This document shows positions 27,304 through 35,695 of a stretch of DNA of 64,000 nt, piece by piece (the stretch's first letter is position 1; every line of letters starts with the position of its first letter). The stretch is taken from NCBI RefSeq assembly GCF_010500215.1, contig NZ_JAAGOY010000004.1:1612001-1676000 (forward strand). Reading direction: 5' to 3'. The DNA is from Aliiroseovarius sp. PrR006. Lineage in GTDB: Bacteria > Pseudomonadota > Alphaproteobacteria > Rhodobacterales > Rhodobacteraceae. The position numbers and the translations under genes are program-made. Below the pieces are notes generated by a model that was not told the DNA's origin, did not search any database, and worked only from the letters and a program-made list of their open reading frames with translations.

Positions 27304-28326
27304 ATGGGCTATAAAGTCGCCGTCGTAGGCGCCACGGGCAACGTGGGCCGCGAAATGCTGAACATCCTGGCGGAACGCCAGTTTCCTGTAGACGAGATCG
27401 CCGCGCTTGCATCGCGCCGTTCGCTCGGTACTGAAGTCAGCTTTGGTGACAAGACCCTGACCACCCAGGATCTGGACACTTTCGACTTCACCGGCTGGGA
27501 CATGGCGCTGTTTGCTGTGGGTTCGGAAGCAACCAAGGAATACGCGCCGAAAGCGGCTGCGGCTGGTTGTGTGGTGATCGATAACTCGTCGCTCTATCGT
27601 TACGACCCCGACATCCCGCTGATCGTGCCCGAGGTAAACCCGGATGCGATTCACGACTATAAAAACAAGAACATCATCGCAAACCCCAACTGCTCGACCG
27701 CGCAGATGGTTGTGGCGCTGAAGCCTCTGCATGACCGCGCCAAGATCAAGCGCGTTGTCGTGTCGACCTACCAGTCGGTGTCGGGCTCGGGCAAAGACGC
27801 GATTGACGAGCTGTGGAACCAGACCAAGGGCATGTATGTCCCCGGTCAAGAAGTCGAGCCGAAGGTCTACCCCAAGCAGATCGCCTTCAACGTGATCCCG
27901 CACATCGACGTCTTCATGGACTCGGGTGACACGAAAGAAGAATGGAAGATGATCGCCGAGACGAAGAAAATCGTCGACCCGTCGATCAAAGTCACCGCGA
28001 CCTGCGTGCGCGTGCCGGTCTTCGTGGGCCACTCGGAATCGATCAACATCGAAACCGAAGAGTTCCTGGACGAAGACGAAGCCCGCGACATCCTGCGTCA
28101 GGCCCCCGGCCTGCTGGTTGTCGATAAGCGCGAGAACGGCGGCTACGTGACCCCGGTTGAATGCGTCGGCGACTTCGCCACCTTCATCAGCCGTATCCGT
28201 CAGGACGTGACGGTCGAGAACGGCCTGAACATGTGGTGTGTCTCGGACAACCTGCGTAAGGGCGCCGCCCTGAACGCCGTCCAGATCGCCGAGCTGCTGG
28301 GCCGCGAGGTTCTGAAGAAGGGCTGA
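27304..28326 (+). CDS. asd: Aspartate-semialdehyde dehydrogenase
   Basis: This 340-residue NADPH enzyme makes aspartate semialdehyde for lysine/diaminopimelate, threonine and methionine. It has GATGNVG at 9-15 and the catalytic Cys130 in NPNCST. The C-terminal half holds the usual DSGDTKEEWKM and VRVPVFVGHSE motifs. AGGAGG lies 5 nt before the ATG. A strong terminator follows, isolating it from the foreign-looking gene downstream. Confidence 0.97.
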   Translation: MGYKVAVVGATGNVGREMLNILAERQFPVDEIAALASRRSLGTEVSFGDKTLTTQDLDTFDFTGWDMALFAVGSEATKEYAPKAAAAGCVVIDNSSLYRYDPDIPLIVPEVNPDAIHDYKNKNIIANPNCSTAQMVVALKPLHDRAKIKRVVVSTYQSVSGSGKDAIDELWNQTKGMYVPGQEVEPKVYPKQIAFNVIPHIDVFMDSGDTKEEWKMIAETKKIVDPSIKVTATCVRVPVFVGHSESINIETEEFLDEDEARDILRQAPGLLVVDKRENGGYVTPVECVGDFATFISRIRQDVTVENGLNMWCVSDNLRKGAALNAVQIAELLGREVLKKG

Positions 28327-28348
28327 TTGACCCTCGATAGATTAAGAG

Positions 28349-28378
28349 AAAGCCCTGCCATTTGGCGGGGCTTTTTTT
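28349..28378 (+). terminator. Rho-independent terminator after asd
   Basis: An 11-bp stem (AAAGCCCTGCC with GGCGGGGCTTT, one G-U pair) with an ATTT loop runs into a T-tract of seven or more. Confidence 0.88.
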
Positions 28379-28448
28379 GTGGGGTGGTGTTTGTTTTGAG
28401 GCCAACTTTGCTGGATATTGAGTTGAATGCTATGCGCAGGAGTGGGCT

Positions 28449-28477
28449 TTGCAAAATCCGGTCGAAATCTCTAGATT
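28449..28477 (+). promoter_or_regulatory. Possible promoter of the PIN-like gene
   Basis: TTGCAA at 28449-28454 and TAGATT at 28472-28477 are spaced by 17 nt; each box matches sigma70 consensus at 4/6. It lies about 80 bp upstream of the likely ATG, within a 230-bp AT-rich stretch after asd where I see nothing else. Tentative. Confidence 0.25.
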
Positions 28478-28559
28478 CACCATATGCTGGATTCTAGCCG
28501 TGTAGCCGCTTCTCACTGCGGTTATTGTGCGCTTAGGAGGTTACGAACCTAATTCGGGT

Positions 28560-29528
28560 ATGCTTTTGGAAGATAAGAAGAAATTTACCGTTTATTTGGA
28601 TCAGAACATCGTCAGCCACCTTCGAGAGGGAGAACCCGCGAAAGAGGAGCTTTCAAGGGTACTAGAACGTTTTCAAGAGCATGGGGCGGTATTTGTCTAT
28701 TCGCATGTTCACGTTGAAGAGTGCAGGGCATTCTATGAACCGGAACAATACGTGCGAGTTCTCGATAAAATTGATGGCCACTACATTCAACCTACAGGAC
28801 AGCAATGCGAAGCAGTATCCAACATGGCGAATGGTCTCATATTGTGCAAAACGGACTTTGCCAGCAAGAGTCATGCTCTGCTATGCCATCCAATGGCACT
28901 CTCACAGTACATTTTAGGTTGGCTCGGCGAATTGGAAGCCGACGAGTTGAAGCGAGAACTCAATGCAGATATCGACCTTTGGGTTAAGGAATTAGAACGT
29001 GAAACTCTGGGGCTTTTCGAAACTTCTTTAATCCGCCAACAGCTCTCGGAGCCTTTACTGTCTTTAGAACTGAATAAGCTAAAGCAAGAAGGCTTGAAGC
29101 AGAAACCTCAGACAGAGCGAGAATGGAATGTCAGATATGGACGAATTGACAATCTTGCGCCAAGCAAAGTCGTAGATTTTATTCTCTCAGAAATTGACGG
29201 CGAAGCAGCGCGGTCTCTGGCCGATCAGTTTCCCAAAGGAACTTGGCCGAATGGTACTTACAAGGAAAATGGTACCTTAACTGGACTCTTGTTTTTCTTG
29301 TTTACCCAAGGCGTTGGCAGAGACCCGAGGGTGAAGAAAGGTAGCCAATCACAGCGGAGGAAAAGACTTCAAGCGCAGTTCCGTGATTGTCAGCATATAG
29401 AAGAAGCGGCGCGTTGCGATCTCTTTCTTTCTAACGATGCTGCTGCAATCAAGTTGGCGCAGGCGGCCTATGACTACGCAGGAGTTGACACTGTTGCAAA
29501 ACATGTTCTCATCCATCTGACACAGTAA
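28560..29528 (+). CDS. PIN-like domain protein, foreign-looking single gene
   Basis: I recognise no named family, but the ends look like a PIN-type nuclease: VYLDQN near the N-terminus (D14), a HVEE segment (E53/E54), and near the C-terminus RCDLFLSND (D287, S291, D293), which fits the D-x3-[TS]-x-D PIN motif. About 230 mostly helical residues separate these, far more than in a small VapC toxin, so it would be a PIN domain with a large insertion. Three 60-base lines inside it have 38-48% G+C; one asd line has 60%. ATG 28560 lacks a close ribosome binding site, and AGGAGG sits 19 nt upstream, so GTG 28527 is not excluded. Function is unknown; a defence or toxin role is only a guess. Confidence 0.6.
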   Translation: MLLEDKKKFTVYLDQNIVSHLREGEPAKEELSRVLERFQEHGAVFVYSHVHVEECRAFYEPEQYVRVLDKIDGHYIQPTGQQCEAVSNMANGLILCKTDFASKSHALLCHPMALSQYILGWLGELEADELKRELNADIDLWVKELERETLGLFETSLIRQQLSEPLLSLELNKLKQEGLKQKPQTEREWNVRYGRIDNLAPSKVVDFILSEIDGEAARSLADQFPKGTWPNGTYKENGTLTGLLFFLFTQGVGRDPRVKKGSQSQRRKRLQAQFRDCQHIEEAARCDLFLSNDAAAIKLAQAAYDYAGVDTVAKHVLIHLTQ

Positions 29529-29577
29529 AGCCGTGCATTCTTGCCACCCCACTCTACCTCCACGACTTTTGCATTAA

Positions 29578-29664
29578 TATGTCCTCGCCAACGGCCAGCC
29601 CGAAATCAGTATCGAAACCACTCTGCGCTGGCCCGAGGGCAAGACCCTCTCGTGGGCACCGTAA
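29578..29664 (+). pseudogene. Possible gene remnant (C-terminal fragment)
   Basis: Between the PIN-like gene and carbonic anhydrase, a short G+C-rich frame reads ...NGQPEISIETTLRWPEGKT..., ending in TAA at 29662-29664, with an in-frame stop just upstream at 29575. The codon choice (GGC, CTG, CGC, GAG) is like the host genes, unlike the AT-rich neighbour. It could be the tail of a gene destroyed by the insertion. It is short and may be chance. Confidence 0.3.
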
Positions 29665-29746
29665 ATGTGGAGGCGTGGCGCTAGCTTTGCGCCACGGGTA
29701 ATGTATCTAAGGCAAGGACCAGCAACGACCGGCCCCTGCCTAGTAA

Positions 29747-30391
29747 TCAAAGTGCTTCGAATGCGCCGGTTTCAGCGTTCAGGGCCTGAACGTCGCCATT
29801 GCTGATATCCATCCACAGACCGTGCAGCGTCAGGGTGCCTGCCTCGACCGCGTCGCGCACGAAGCCATAGGTCATCAGGTTGTCCAGCGATTGCATCACA
29901 CCTGCTTTTTCCAGATCAACGTCTTCACGCCCGGCGTCTACGCCACCGATCCGCTCCAGCGCGGGGGCCAGGTGACGGATCCAACGGCCTACAAAGCTGG
30001 CCTCGTCCTCAAGCCCGGGGGCGTCGCCTTTGCACATGTCGTGATAGCCTTTCACGCCGCCACATTTGCTGTGCCCCATGACCACGATGTGCTTCACCTT
30101 CAATGCAGTGATCGCATATTCCAGCGCCGCTGCCGTGCCAGTGTTTTCGCCCGTCGCGTCCGCAGCTGGTACGAAGTTCGCGATGTTGCGGTGCATGAAG
30201 AACTCGCCCTGCTCGGCACCAAAAAGTGCCGTCGCGTGAACCCGGCTGTCACAGCAGGAAATGACCATCGCGGGCGGCTCTTGCCCGTCTGCCAGCTTCA
30301 ACAGGCGCGCCTTGGTGTCGTCGGACATGGCGGCCTTCTGCGCGTGATAGCGCTGGACCAGAAACTCGGGAAGGGGGCTGGCATTGGTCAT
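29747..30391 (-). CDS. Beta-class carbonic anhydrase
   Basis: This 214-residue zinc enzyme interconverts CO2 and bicarbonate. The zinc site is visible: C46-x-D48-S-R50 in ISCCDSR, and H107 with C110 in MGHSKCGG. FMHRNIANFVP is another family motif. It is probably cytoplasmic, with no signal peptide. It is divergent from the HPt-like gene, with about 140 bp between. Confidence 0.95.
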   Translation of the reverse strand: MTNASPLPEFLVQRYHAQKAAMSDDTKARLLKLADGQEPPAMVISCCDSRVHATALFGAEQGEFFMHRNIANFVPAADATGENTGTAAALEYAITALKVKHIVVMGHSKCGGVKGYHDMCKGDAPGLEDEASFVGRWIRHLAPALERIGGVDAGREDVDLEKAGVMQSLDNLMTYGFVRDAVEAGTLTLHGLWMDISNGDVQALNAETGAFEAL

Positions 30392-30534
30392 CTGGGTGTC
30401 TCCTCACTTTGACTTCAGCACTTTTAGGCCGAATTCCCGCGTAATTCGAGGCAATTTCAACGCATCCATATACGATTTCTTGAGGCACTGCGGTCATTCT
30501 GCCCATGAGGGAAAGATACAACCGGGGTGCTGGT

Positions 30535-30915
30535 ATGAGTGACATTGCGAAACTAACCCATTTCGAAGACATCCAGCTGGATCGGGATCAGCTGCGCGCG
30601 CTTTACGTCCGTTTTGGACCGATACAGGCGGATCGCAACCTGAACCAATCGCTTGAGGATTTAGCGCTGTGGCTGGGCCGCCTGCAACATGCGCTGAAGA
30701 CCCGGCGGTATGGGGATCTGCGGCAAGGGGCCGACGATTTGAAACGCATCGCACAGCGGCTGGGTATGACCACCCTTGCCCGCGTGGCGCGTGATGTGGC
30801 GGAACAATGCGTCGTGCAGGATCCGGCAGCGTTGCCCGCAACGGTGGCGCGCCTGAACCGCGTTGGGGAACGCAGTCTGATTGCCGTGTGGGATCATCAG
30901 GACATGTCGCTTTAG
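30535..30915 (+). CDS. HPt-like four-helix protein lacking the phospho-accepting His
   Basis: This 126-residue helical protein has no certain family. The segment GADDLKRIAQRLGMTTLARVARDVAE resembles the HPt core, in which (A)H-x-L-K-G-x-x-x-x-x-G is followed by an amphipathic helix, but Asp stands where the phosphorylated His should be. It may be a pseudo-HPt docking protein or an unrelated bundle. ATG 30535 (MSDIAKL) is preferred; ATG 30505 has no ribosome binding site either. The leucyl aminopeptidase gene follows 84 bp later. Confidence 0.5.
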   Translation: MSDIAKLTHFEDIQLDRDQLRALYVRFGPIQADRNLNQSLEDLALWLGRLQHALKTRRYGDLRQGADDLKRIAQRLGMTTLARVARDVAEQCVVQDPAALPATVARLNRVGERSLIAVWDHQDMSL

Positions 30916-30999
30916 ACAGCTGCATATCGGGGATTGCCCCTGCGCTTGGGGGCGTTACTCTGCCAGACAGAACCGGCACAGATAAGAACCGAGGCCCCT

Positions 31000-32382
31000 A
31001 TGACCCTGACTTTTGCCAGCCACACCGACGCTGCCATCCCGCTTTACCTGATCGAAAAGGGCGATGACGCCGCGCGCTCTGCGCTTCCGCAATCGGCTCA
31101 GATCTGGGCGGATGCCAATGGGTTTGATGGGGGACTGGGGCAATGCCTTGTGGTACCTTCGAGCTCTGGAGCGGTCGAGATTGCTTTGATTGGCCTTGGC
31201 TCCGCGCAAGCACGCAAACGCAAACGATTTGGCGCTGTTTCGGCACGCGGGAAGCTTACTGAGGGCGTATACCAACTGGCCAGCGCGCATACGGCGCAGA
31301 TCACGCAGGAATTCGCCCTTGGCTGGCTTCTGGAAGGTTATCGCTTCGACCGCTACGCCAAGCAATCAACCCCGAAAGCCCAGCTTGTCGCCCCTGAGGG
31401 CGTGGACGCCGGGCAGTTGGAAGCAATCGCGGCGGGTGAGCTTACGACCCGTGACCTGATCAACACGCCCGCCGAGGATATGGGACCGGACGAGCTGGAA
31501 CTGGCGGCTCGCAAACTGGCCGACGCACATGGGGCCAAGATCTCGACTGTCTTGGGCAAGGCGCTGCTCGACCAGAACTTCCCCATGGTCCATACGGTTG
31601 GCCGCGCCGCCACCCGTGCGCCGCGTCTGATCGACATGCGCTGGGGCGATGAAGGCCCGGCGCTGACCTTGGTGGGCAAAGGTGTGTGCTTTGACACGGG
31701 AGGGCTGAACCTGAAGCCCGGCGGCTCGATGGGCTTGATGAAGAAAGACATGGGCGGAGCAGCGACCGTGCTGGGGCTGGCGCAGATGATCATGGCTCTT
31801 GGCCTGAAGCTGCGTCTGCGCGTGCTGATCCCGGCTGTAGAAAACGCCGTCGCGGGCAATGCGTTCCGTCCCGGCGATATCCTGACCTCGCGCAAAGGTC
31901 TGACGGTCGAGGTCAATAATACGGATGCCGAGGGCCGTCTTGTGCTGGCGGATGCGCTGGCCCTGGCGGATGAAGAAAAGCCGGACCTGATCGTCTCGAT
32001 GGCGACGCTGACCGGGGCCGCGCGCGTTGCGGTCGGGCCGGACCTGTCGCCGTTCTATGCCACTGAAGCCGGCGACGCAGATGCCTTGCGCAAAGGCGCG
32101 GAGAGCAGCGCCGACCCGGTGTGGGAAATGCCCCTCTGGGAACCCTACGAGGCAATGATCGAACCCGGCATCGCCGATTTGGATAACGCGCCGAAGGGCG
32201 GATTTGCGGGATCCATCACAGCGGCCCTATTCCTGAAGCGCTTCGTCACCGACACGCCGCGCTATGTGCATTTCGACATTTATGGCTGGAACCCGACCGC
32301 CGCGCCGGGCCGTCCCAAAGGGGGCGTGGGCATGGGCGCACGTGCGCTTCTGGACGCGCTGCCTGACATGTTGGACCTGTGA
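31000..32382 (+). CDS. Leucyl aminopeptidase, M17 family
   Basis: This 460-residue two-zinc cytosolic aminopeptidase has the M17 signature NTDAEGRL at 307-314 (D309, E311) and metal or catalytic residues K227, D232, K239 and D250. The N-terminal regulatory domain (about 1-150) is shorter and more variable than in E. coli PepA. GAGG lies 5 nt before ATG 31000. Its TGA overlaps the ATG of the next gene, so the peptidase and NlpC/P60 genes are translationally coupled. Confidence 0.93.
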   Translation: MTLTFASHTDAAIPLYLIEKGDDAARSALPQSAQIWADANGFDGGLGQCLVVPSSSGAVEIALIGLGSAQARKRKRFGAVSARGKLTEGVYQLASAHTAQITQEFALGWLLEGYRFDRYAKQSTPKAQLVAPEGVDAGQLEAIAAGELTTRDLINTPAEDMGPDELELAARKLADAHGAKISTVLGKALLDQNFPMVHTVGRAATRAPRLIDMRWGDEGPALTLVGKGVCFDTGGLNLKPGGSMGLMKKDMGGAATVLGLAQMIMALGLKLRLRVLIPAVENAVAGNAFRPGDILTSRKGLTVEVNNTDAEGRLVLADALALADEEKPDLIVSMATLTGAARVAVGPDLSPFYATEAGDADALRKGAESSADPVWEMPLWEPYEAMIEPGIADLDNAPKGGFAGSITAALFLKRFVTDTPRYVHFDIYGWNPTAAPGRPKGGVGMGARALLDALPDMLDL

Positions 32383-33230
32383 TGGACCGCCGCCTGACGC
32401 CCGCCAACGCCCACGTCGCACACGAAAGTCTGCGTGGGATAGTCAATGCACCGCGCTACACCGAAGGCACATTGAAACAGGTCGTCGGAGACAGCTTCCT
32501 GTTGGACGCGCCCAGTGGAAACCGGGATCGGCAGGTTCTGTCAGGCGATCAGTTCAACATTCTGGACGGCGACGACCACATGGTGTTCGGCCAGTCGCTG
32601 AAAGATGGATATGTTGGATATCTTGAAGCGTGGAGCCTTGGGGATCCGCAGCCCCTGACCCATCGCGTGATCCGGCGCACAACACACATGTATCGCGAGC
32701 CAGATTTCAAAACACCGCATTGTCGGGCGTTTCATCTGAACAGCACGGTGCAGGTCATATCTCAACAGGGAAAATGGGCCGAAATCTCTTTGCCCGAAAC
32801 CCCGATGTCTGCCCCTAAACACGGCTTCATCCCGGCCTCGCATCTGTGCCCGATCGACATGTTTGTCTCAGACCCGACCAGCGTGGCCGAGCAGTTTCTG
32901 GACACGCCCTATGTCTGGGCGGGCAACTCGGGCTTTGGCATCGACTGTTCGGGGCTTGTGCAGGCGGCGTTGCTGGCCTGCGGCATCCCCTGCCCTGGTG
33001 ACAGCGACCTGCAAGAGGCAGCGTTGGGTCAGAACATTCCCGAGGGCGCGCCGCTTCAGCGCGGGGATATCTTGTTCTGGAAAGGCCATGTGGCGATGGT
33101 GGTGGATGCCGAGCGGATTATTCACGCCAATGCGCATCATATGTCGGTGGCCTATGAGAACACCGCGGATGCCATTGCGCGGATCGAGGCGCAGGGCGAC
33201 GGCCCGGTCACCTCGCGTAAGCGGTTATAG
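32382..33230 (+). CDS. NlpC/P60 cysteine peptidase with SH3-like domains
   Basis: This 282-residue protein has two bacterial SH3-like segments (about 20-85 and 100-155) and a C-terminal NlpC/P60 domain. The catalytic Cys189 lies in GIDCSG and His236 in KGHVAM, with a third polar residue near H248. It resembles gamma-D-glutamyl-L-diamino acid peptidases that recycle murein peptides. No signal peptide is seen, which suggests cytoplasmic recycling alongside the coupled aminopeptidase. Confidence 0.88.
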   Translation: MDRRLTPANAHVAHESLRGIVNAPRYTEGTLKQVVGDSFLLDAPSGNRDRQVLSGDQFNILDGDDHMVFGQSLKDGYVGYLEAWSLGDPQPLTHRVIRRTTHMYREPDFKTPHCRAFHLNSTVQVISQQGKWAEISLPETPMSAPKHGFIPASHLCPIDMFVSDPTSVAEQFLDTPYVWAGNSGFGIDCSGLVQAALLACGIPCPGDSDLQEAALGQNIPEGAPLQRGDILFWKGHVAMVVDAERIIHANAHHMSVAYENTADAIARIEAQGDGPVTSRKRL

Positions 33231-33233
33231 ACA

Positions 33234-33602
33234 TTATTCGACCGCGCGGATCAGTTTGCGCTCCAATACCCGCAATACGGTGCGCAGGTCACTTCCGCGC
33301 TTCAGAATGCGCCCGTCCATACCAATGACCGAGTACTGCCCCTGCTTGCCACGCAACTTGGGCCGCTTCTCGATTCGGTAGATTGGGTGCTCTGCAGAGC
33401 GCCGGAATATCGAAAAGATCGCAACATCACTGAGAAAGCTCATCCCGTAATCGCGCCACTCACCAGCGGCAACCATCTGTCCATAGAGTCCCATGATGGC
33501 GCCAAGTTCGATGCGATTGAAGGCGACCTGCTCGGCCGGTTTGCCTGCCCCTTTAAAGGGCGTCGTTGTCTGCCAGTTCATAAACTTAGAGTGGACCGAC
33601 AT
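33234..33602 (-). CDS. DUF2794 protein
   Basis: This roughly 122-residue protein matches my memory of DUF2794, a small alphaproteobacterial family of unknown function: MVAAGEWRDYGMSFL, AIFSIFRRSAE and YRIEKRPKLRGKQGQYSVI are the conserved blocks. ATG 33602 is the first ATG in the frame; ATG 33581 is an alternative. No ribosome binding site is evident. It is convergent with the NlpC/P60 gene, with only 3 bp between the stops. Confidence 0.8.
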   Translation of the reverse strand: MSVHSKFMNWQTTTPFKGAGKPAEQVAFNRIELGAIMGLYGQMVAAGEWRDYGMSFLSDVAIFSIFRRSAEHPIYRIEKRPKLRGKQGQYSVIGMDGRILKRGSDLRTVLRVLERKLIRAVE

Positions 33603-33720
33603 GGTAAACAAATCAATACCTGCCCCAGTTTTGCCCTTAAATGACCGGCAAGATACCCTTCAGCGACCGCGTAAACGCCCCCATGGTAGGGAATTCTTAA
33701 CACGTCACGAGCGAGGGCTC

Positions 33721-33766
33721 TTCCGGCGCCGCGAGAACAGCCCCCATCCAGTAAGCGGCGCCGGAA
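33721..33766. repeat. 11-bp inverted repeat TTCCGGCGCCG / CGGCGCCGGAA
   Basis: The arms at 33721-33731 and 33756-33766 are perfect reverse complements separated by 24 nt. Each arm also contains the self-palindrome CGGCGCCG, so the site could bind a dimer at each arm or fold as one stem. Confidence 0.5.
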
Positions 33767-33856
33767 TCGACAACATCCCAAAAATCTCCAGTCCTCTTTC
33801 CCGCCCTCGGCGGTGACGCAGCGTGCCTGACTATTGGAAAATCAAAACGCATTATT

Positions 33857-33868
33857 GACCGCGCGGTC
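33857..33868. promoter_or_regulatory. Palindromic operator candidate of the paa genes
   Basis: GACCGCGCGGTC is a perfect 12-bp palindrome 43 bp before the paaI start. It overlaps TTGACC, which could be a -35 box. The position and GACCG half-sites suit a TetR-family repressor, and such a gene closes this operon, so autoregulation is plausible (inference). Confidence 0.5.
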
Positions 33869-33911
33869 GGTTTTGTGCATCCTATAGCCAAGTGATCTTG
33901 GGGGAGGCCAG

Positions 33912-34346
33912 ATGACGCCGCAGGAAATCGCAGAGAAAAGCGCCGACGCTATGTGGGCCGACGATCCGGCCAGTCAGGAACTGGGGATGCGGATCGACCG
34001 CATTGCGCCGGGCGAGGCCGCCCTGTCGATGGAGATCCGCAAGGACATGGTGAATGGGCATGGTATCTGCCACGGTGGATTTTCCTATACGCTGGCAGAC
34101 AGCGCTTTTGCCTTCGCCTGCAACAGCTACAACCAACGCGCGGTCGCGCAGCATTGTCAGGTCTCCTACCTGAGCCCGGGCAAACTGGGCGAACGCCTGA
34201 CCGCCACCGCGATCGAGATTAGCCGCGCCGGACGGTCGGGCACCTATGACGTGACCGTCACTGGGGAAGACGGGCGCACGGTGGTTCTGTTCCGCGGTCA
34301 TTCGCGACAGATCCAAGGCGCACATTTTGACGAACAAGACGGATAG
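33912..34346 (+). CDS. paaI: Hydroxyphenylacetyl-CoA thioesterase PaaI
   Basis: This 144-residue hotdog-fold thioesterase has the family motif NGHGICHGG at 48-56 and the catalytic-type Asp in LADSAFAFACN. PaaI releases CoA from stalled phenylacetate-pathway intermediates. GGAGG precedes the ATG by 4 nt. It starts a paaI-paaK-tetR unit; the ring-epoxidase genes paaABCDE and paaZ are not in this window. Confidence 0.92.
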   Translation: MTPQEIAEKSADAMWADDPASQELGMRIDRIAPGEAALSMEIRKDMVNGHGICHGGFSYTLADSAFAFACNSYNQRAVAQHCQVSYLSPGKLGERLTATAIEISRAGRSGTYDVTVTGEDGRTVVLFRGHSRQIQGAHFDEQDG

Positions 34347-34384
34347 AATCACCGGGGCACGCGCGTCCCAGTCGGAGGAGAAAC

Positions 34385-35692
34385 ATGAAAGACCTGACAC
34401 CTCGCAAGGAAGACCTTGACCCGATCGAAATCGCATCGCGCGATGAGATTGCCGCCACGCAGCTGGAACGCATGAAATGGTCGTTGAAACACGCCTATGA
34501 GAACGTGCCGTTCTACCGCAAAAGCTTCGACGACGCAGGCGTGCATCCGGACGATCTGAAGACGCTGGCGGATCTGGCCAAGTTCCCCTTCACCGTCAAA
34601 CAGGATCTGCGCGACAACTATCCGTTCGGCCTGTTTGCTGTGCCCCGCGAGCAGATCTCGCGCATCCACGCCAGCTCGGGCACCACGGGTCAGCCGACCG
34701 TTGTGGGCTATACCAAGAATGACCTGACCATGTGGGCAAGCGTCGTTGCGCGCTGCATGCGCGCCTCGGGTCTGCGTCCGGGTGACGTGCTGCACAACGC
34801 CTATGGCTATGGCCTGTTCACTGGTGGTTTGGGTGTGCATGGCGGTGCGGAAGCCGCTGGCCTGACGGTTGTCCCGGTCTCGGGCGGGATGACCCAGCGC
34901 CAGGTGCGTCTGATCGAGGATTTCCGCGCCGACGGTATCACCGTGACGCCGTCCTACGCGCTGTCCATTCTGGACGAATACGCCAAGCAAGGGCTGGACC
35001 CGCGCGAAAGCCCACTGAAAGTCGGCATCTTCGGTGCCGAGCCGTGGACCAACAACATGCGCCGCGAAATCGAAGACGCGTTCGACATGCACGCGGTCGA
35101 CATTTACGGCCTGTCGGAAGTCATCGGACCGGGCGTGGCCAACGAATGTGTGGAAACCAAAGATGGTCTGCACATCTGGGAAGACCACTTCTATCCCGAG
35201 ATCATCAACCCCGAGACCGGCGAGGTCTGCGAGGATGGTGAGCTGGGCGAGCTGGTGTTCACCTCGTTGACCAAAGAAGGCTTCCCGATCATCCGCTACC
35301 GTACCCGCGACCTGACGCGCCTGCTTCCGGGCACCGCACGCTCGATGCGCCGGATGGAGAAGATCACCGGTCGTTCGGACGACATGATCATCCTGCGCGG
35401 CGTAAACGTCTTCCCGACCCAGATCGAAGAACAGCTGATGGACGTACCTGCCCTGTCGCCGCACTTCCAGATCGAGCTGGTCCGCCCGGGTCGCATGGAC
35501 GAGATGCACGTGCACGTGGAAATGGCCGAAGGTCAGTCGCAGGAAGGCGCCGAAGCCGCCGCCCGCGCCCTGTCTGGTAAGATCAAATCCAACGTGGGCG
35601 TCAGCGCCAAAGTGCACGTCGCCGACGGCGGCAAGGTTGCACGAAGCGAGGGTAAGGCTGTAAGGGTCGTCGACAACCGCCCGAAGGAGTAA
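34385..35692 (+). CDS. paaK: Phenylacetate-CoA ligase
   Basis: This 435-residue AMP-forming ligase activates phenylacetate to its CoA ester, the first step of aerobic phenylacetate breakdown. The ATP-binding loop is SSGTTGQPT at 97-105. Later motifs include the adenylate-binding DIYGLSEVIGPGVA and YRTRDLTRL. GGAGGAG lies upstream of the ATG. The TetR gene follows after 3 bp. Confidence 0.95.
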   Translation: MKDLTPRKEDLDPIEIASRDEIAATQLERMKWSLKHAYENVPFYRKSFDDAGVHPDDLKTLADLAKFPFTVKQDLRDNYPFGLFAVPREQISRIHASSGTTGQPTVVGYTKNDLTMWASVVARCMRASGLRPGDVLHNAYGYGLFTGGLGVHGGAEAAGLTVVPVSGGMTQRQVRLIEDFRADGITVTPSYALSILDEYAKQGLDPRESPLKVGIFGAEPWTNNMRREIEDAFDMHAVDIYGLSEVIGPGVANECVETKDGLHIWEDHFYPEIINPETGEVCEDGELGELVFTSLTKEGFPIIRYRTRDLTRLLPGTARSMRRMEKITGRSDDMIILRGVNVFPTQIEEQLMDVPALSPHFQIELVRPGRMDEMHVHVEMAEGQSQEGAEAAARALSGKIKSNVGVSAKVHVADGGKVARSEGKAVRVVDNRPKE

Positions 35693-35695
35693 TCC

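Larger units (their letters stand above)
33603..33911. other. Divergent intergenic region DUF2794-paaI
   Basis: About 310 bp. It holds an 11-bp perfect inverted repeat at 33721-33766 and a 12-bp palindrome at 33857-33868, both listed separately. No gene is seen. Confidence 0.5.
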
